Shown here one piece after another: positions 42,320 through 45,135 of a stretch of 45,135 bases of DNA. Origin of the DNA: Rhizobiaceae bacterium (lineage in GTDB: Bacteria; Pseudomonadota; Alphaproteobacteria; Rhizobiales; Rhizobiaceae); the NCBI GenBank assembly GCA_030065115.1, contig JASJDO010000002.1, positions 1-45,135 of the forward strand. The letters are read 5' to 3'. The notes under the pieces are model-generated. The model did no database searches, had not been told where the DNA came from, and saw only the letters and a list, made by a program, of their open reading frames with translations. How positions within the stretch are numbered: the first letter of the stretch is position 1; every line of letters starts with the position of its first letter. The translations under genes and the position numbers were made by a program.

Positions 42320-42415
42320 GATTGTTCTCCTTGCCGGGACAATACTTCGGTCACAACGGGAAATAATCCGAAAAAATCATGGAAATAGGAAAAAATATGA
42401 GATAATTTCTCAGTC

Positions 42416-42874
42416 ATGACTAGTATTGACGAATTTGATCTCAAGATTCTGCGCCAAGTGCAGAAAGATGCCGCGCAACCCATTGAGGTTGTTGCAGACC
42501 AGGCCGGTCTATCCCGCAATGCCTGTTGGCGCAGAATCAAACGGCTGGAGGCAGACGGTTTCATCACGTCCCGGGTTGCCCTTTTGGATGCGGAGAAGCT
42601 CGACCTTGATTTGATGGTTTACGTGATGGTCCGCACGCACGATCATGAGCCGGGCTGGTTGGAGAAATTCAGAAACGCCGTTCGTTCCATGCCCGAAATT
42701 GTTGGCGCGCACCGTATGAGTGGAGATCTTGACTATGTGCTGCGCGTTCGCGTGAAAGACGTGAAAGCCTATGATGCGTTTTATCAGCGACTGATTGCAA
42801 AAGTGCCGATCTCCGAAGTCTCAGCAAGCTTTGTTATGGAGGACATCAAGGATACGACTGGTTTGCCGATATAA
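42416..42874 (+). CDS. Lrp/AsnC family regulator
   Basis: A 152-residue protein with an N-terminal HTH (FDLKILRQVQKDAAQPIEVVADQAGLSRNACWRRIKRLEADGFI) and a C-terminal RAM ligand-binding domain (VMVRTHDHEPGWLEKFRNAV ... GDLDYVLRVRVKDVKAY). Such regulators respond to amino acids. The promoter region is AT-rich with repeated GAAATAA/GAGATAA boxes (42359-42412), possibly Lrp-type sites. Its target is not clear; proC is nearby but is not divergent from it. Confidence 0.92.
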   Translation: MTSIDEFDLKILRQVQKDAAQPIEVVADQAGLSRNACWRRIKRLEADGFITSRVALLDAEKLDLDLMVYVMVRTHDHEPGWLEKFRNAVRSMPEIVGAHRMSGDLDYVLRVRVKDVKAYDAFYQRLIAKVPISEVSASFVMEDIKDTTGLPI

Positions 42875-42888
42875 AGCAATATGAAAGC

Positions 42889-43779
42889 CTATGCGTAGCG
42901 GCGAAGTCCATCTGCAAAGTGTTCAACCAGGAGCTTGATGCGTTGGGAGTTGGTTGCGCCGTTCCTGTAAACCAGCTTCAACGGGCGCACCGGCATTTGA
43001 AACTCTTTTAGAATGTGAACCAGACGTCCCGCTTCGATATCTTCATCAACATCCCACAAGGACTTGAATGCGATGCCGTAGCCCGCGCGGCACCATTCGG
43101 CAACCAGCTCGCCATTATTCACGGTTCGATTGCCATTTACAGAAACAGTTTTCTCCTTGCCATCCACCAGAAACTTCCAATGGCGGTCCACCATGTTTCC
43201 GAAATTGATCAAAAGACAATTATGGTTCACAAGATCAGAGGGGTGCTTCGGCGTGCCATGTTGTTTCAGGTATTCGGGAGAAGCGCAAATGACCCGGACA
43301 TTGTTTGCCAGTGTTCTGGCTTCCAGGGAAGTATCTGATACCTCGCCAATTCGAAACGCCAAATCCACGGCATTGTTCATGAAATCGACGTAACCGTCAT
43401 CCAATGTAAGTTGCACATTTATCTCGTCATGCATTTTCATGAATGCATCCAGCATGGGCGCGATCTTGTTTCTTCCAAAGTCATGAGTTGCCGTGACATG
43501 GATCGTTCCGGAGATTTTTTTACTCCCATGTCTAATGCGCAAATCAAGTTCGTCGATCTCCGCAAGGATACGATTGGCGCTTTTTGCAAGTTCACGCCCT
43601 TCATCTGTCAGGCTTATAGATCTGGTTGAACGGTTCAGCAGGCGGGCGTTGTAATGGGCTTCAAGTGCTGCAAGTCGCTCGGATACCCGGGCCGGTGACA
43701 GCCCAAATTCACGGCCGGCGGATGCAAGGCCTCCTTTTCGTATGATCAGTAAAAAGAGACGCAGGTTGTCAATTAGCAT
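42889..43779 (-). CDS. LysR-family transcriptional regulator
   Basis: A 296-residue LysR-type regulator: winged HTH at about 1-60 (NLRLFLLIIRKGGLASAGREFGLSPARVSERLAALE) and a periplasmic-binding-protein-like effector domain from about 90 (GTIHVTATHDFGRNKI ... LAFRIGEVSDTSLEARTLA). The effector is unknown. It starts just after a LysR-type palindrome and ends 14 bases from the convergent Lrp stop. Confidence 0.92.
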   Translation of the reverse strand: MLIDNLRLFLLIIRKGGLASAGREFGLSPARVSERLAALEAHYNARLLNRSTRSISLTDEGRELAKSANRILAEIDELDLRIRHGSKKISGTIHVTATHDFGRNKIAPMLDAFMKMHDEINVQLTLDDGYVDFMNNAVDLAFRIGEVSDTSLEARTLANNVRVICASPEYLKQHGTPKHPSDLVNHNCLLINFGNMVDRHWKFLVDGKEKTVSVNGNRTVNNGELVAEWCRAGYGIAFKSLWDVDEDIEAGRLVHILKEFQMPVRPLKLVYRNGATNSQRIKLLVEHFADGLRRYA

Positions 43780-43791
43780 AGCTGCCTCATT

Positions 43792-43808
43792 ATTCGGTAA
43801 TATCGAAT
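43792..43808. promoter_or_regulatory. LysR-type palindrome
   Basis: ATTCG (43792-43796), seven bases, CGAAT (43804-43808), containing a T-N11-A LysR box. It begins 12 bases upstream of the LysR start, where autoregulation would act. Confidence 0.45.
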
Positions 43809-43895
43809 TATATGTTTCTTATTTTCATTATTGTTTGGAAAAAGCGCAAGTGATATTTGTGAGTTCCAAATATTGGGAATGAAAACATTTCCTTA

Positions 43896-43953
43896 GGGAT
43901 TCGGCTGGCGTGCTAAAATGCTGGGGCACCCGCCAGCCGATGCTTTCAATCCC
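43896..43953. repeat. GC-rich long hairpin of unknown role
   Basis: TCGGCTGGCG (43901-43910) pairs with CGCCAGCCGA (43931-43940), ten perfect pairs, extended inward by TGC/GCA past a bulge and outward by GGGAT (43896-43900) / ATCCC (43949-43953). It lies in the 256-base space between LysR and proC, downstream of proC on the minus strand. A long stem with no real T-run; may be a proC terminator or a small RNA. The rest of the space is AT-rich with nothing else recognised. Confidence 0.65.
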
Positions 43954-44035
43954 TCAATTCTGTGACATGCAACTAAAGCTGAATGGCAGCTTTGAGCCCA
44001 AATTGCATGATGTTGCGTTATGTCCGAATGGCTGC

Positions 44036-44830
44036 TTATTTTCTTCCCAGCTCGATTGCGCGGTCTCTGCAGGCGCTCATCGCCTTTGAAATCACATCTC
44101 CAAAGCCGCTTTCCTGCATCGAAACAATGGCCGCATGGGTCGTCCCGTTTGGTGAGGTGACACGGGCACGGAGGTCTTCTGGTGCTTCTCCTCGGGCGGC
44201 CATGGTTGCAGCGCCAAGTGCCGTTTGAAGGGTCAGCGCCTTGGCATCCTCCGGTGAAAGACCCAGCTCAGTGCCTACCCGGATCATCTCCTCGATCATC
44301 AAGAAGTAATAGGCCGGGCCACTACCTGACACGGCGGTGACCGCATCAAGCAGCTCTTCACGCTCGACGGTAACACAAATGCCGAATGCCTCAATAATCG
44401 CTTGAGCCGCCACACGTTGCGCTCCGGTCGTGTGTTCGTTGACAAAGAGCCCCGTCGCGCCCAACCCAAATAAAGCAGGAGTATTGGGCATGGTGCGTGC
44501 GATGGCAATCAGACCAAAGAGGTCTTCAAGCGATGCAATTGTGACTCCTGCAGCAATGCTGAGGATCAGTTTGCCAGACAAGTTTACGTCCATCTGCTCG
44601 GCAACAGCGGCGATGACCTGCGGTTTGACTGCAAGAACGATGATGTCAGCGGCAGCAGCGTCGGCCATATCGGCTGTGCTGTGAATGCCGTGATCTGCTG
44701 TCAGCCGATCCCGTTGATCCGCATTCGGATCAACAACCGTGATGCGGGATGACTCCCATCCACTCGCAATCAAGCCGCCGATGATGGCCGCCGCCATGTT
44801 GCCGCCGCCAACGAATGCAATCTTTTCCAT
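44036..44830 (-). CDS. proC: pyrroline-5-carboxylate reductase
   Basis: The last step of proline synthesis. The 264 residues show the dinucleotide-binding start KIAFVGGGNMAAAIIGGL, the loop VVDPNADQRDRL, LAVKPQVIAAV, RTMPNTPALFGLGATGLF and the P5CR signature DAVTAVSGSGPAYYFLM. The C terminus (TSPNGTTHAAI) is typical. It lies three bases after the stop of the alcohol dehydrogenase gene, so they form one operon. Confidence 0.96.
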   Translation of the reverse strand: MEKIAFVGGGNMAAAIIGGLIASGWESSRITVVDPNADQRDRLTADHGIHSTADMADAAAADIIVLAVKPQVIAAVAEQMDVNLSGKLILSIAAGVTIASLEDLFGLIAIARTMPNTPALFGLGATGLFVNEHTTGAQRVAAQAIIEAFGICVTVEREELLDAVTAVSGSGPAYYFLMIEEMIRVGTELGLSPEDAKALTLQTALGAATMAARGEAPEDLRARVTSPNGTTHAAIVSMQESGFGDVISKAMSACRDRAIELGRK

Positions 44831-44833
44831 GGC

Positions 44834-45135
44834 TCAGAAACTCGTGATCACGGTTGCACCGATCGACTGGAACTTGTCCATGTTCATCAGGGCTTCGGGG
44901 GCGGCGTCTATGCTGATCTTGTCGCCGACCAGACGTGCCGGATCGAGTTTGCCGCTTTCGACCATATCGAGCATCGCACCATACCTATGGGCCTGCATCC
45001 CATGAGAGCCGAGCAGTTCAATTTCTTGTCCGACGATTTTGGGCATAGGCACAGCAGGGGCTGCATGATCGCCCAACATCAGGCCCACCTGAATATGCTT
45101 GCCCCGTGGCCGCAGGCAAAGGATCGAATTGGTCA
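44834..45135 (-). CDS. zinc-type alcohol dehydrogenase, C-terminal part
   Basis: A partial gene cut by the right edge. The 99 or so residues ([22 protein letters not shown] ... [37 protein letters not shown]) match the end of MDR-type zinc alcohol dehydrogenases: the [10 protein letters not shown] turn and the [24 protein letters not shown] helix are characteristic. The zinc-binding N terminus is outside the window. It is followed after three bases by proC. Confidence 0.85.
   Translation of the reverse strand, partial: TNSILCLRPRGKHIQVGLMLGDHAAPAVPMPKIVGQEIELLGSHGMQAHRYGAMLDMVESGKLDPARLVGDKISIDAAPEALMNMDKFQSIGATVITSF

Noticed and set aside
1-45135. tRNA genes, CRISPR arrays, insertion sequences, att sites, replication origins
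   Set aside because: Looked for T-loop motifs, spaced repeats, transposase motifs and terminal repeats; none was convincing.

Overview
The window reads as a chromosomal segment of an alphaproteobacterium of the Hyphomicrobiales (Rhizobiales) type. The evidence is gene order and gene content: lnt / Xre regulator / metK / trmB, then rimP-nusA-ylxR-infB-rbfA-truB-rpsO-pnp, then the fabI-fabB-fabA block divergent from a cysteine-free irr. Base composition looks close to half GC by eye, which would suit a marine member of the order better than a soil rhizobium; genus cannot be decided from this sequence. No tRNA, rRNA, CRISPR array, insertion sequence, phage gene or plasmid gene was found, and no gene-free stretch exceeds 300 bases.

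Layout. 1-1620: the end of an unknown protein and a convergent MmgE/PrpD gene. 1621-7452 (+): lnt, an Xre regulator, metK with a hairpin-rich leader, trmB, a ureohydrolase and arfB. 7449-9060 (-): a DadA-type amino-acid oxidoreductase behind a tandem glycine riboswitch, sharing a compact divergent promoter region with the next operon. 9142-19352 (+): the translation and RNA operon from rimP to pnp, with a small YcxB-like membrane protein inserted between infB and rbfA, an attenuator-like hairpin before rimP, a terminator after rpsO, a leader hairpin before pnp and a strong terminator after it. 19457-21112 (+): a lipoprotein and a class I methyltransferase. 21119-23696 (-): fabI, fabB, fabA, divergent from irr.

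24371-28423: an SH3 protein (-), then a D-2-hydroxyacid dehydrogenase lacking its catalytic glutamate, a PfkB sugar kinase and a six-TM class III adenylyl cyclase (+). 28427-33632 (mostly -): an esterase, a 59-residue small ORF, then the minus-strand run hydroxylase-ltaE-coaBC-VOC-dut. The coaBC gene carries an antitoxin-like ribbon-helix-helix domain and has an operator-like inverted repeat around its promoter. 33858-37596: an RTX/beta-helix protein with a tryptophan heptad stripe, a cold-shock protein, and a divergent LytTR/DUF2306 pair with a two-site LytTR-box candidate. 37598-42025 (-): a lytic transglycosylase coupled to a small beta-barrel-like protein, a type III polyketide synthase coupled to an isoprenylcysteine-methyltransferase-like gene, and an aldo/keto reductase. 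42110-45135: a DUF6356 protein, Lrp and LysR regulators, proC and the end of a zinc alcohol dehydrogenase.

The strongest candidates for something undescribed are the RHH-CoaBC fusion with its own operator and apparently leaderless promoter (30438-31906), the Trp-heptad RTX protein (33858-35735), the metK leader (3961-4025), and the glycine riboswitch on a DadA-type gene whose promoter shares a palindrome with the rimP-nusA promoter (8764-9057).
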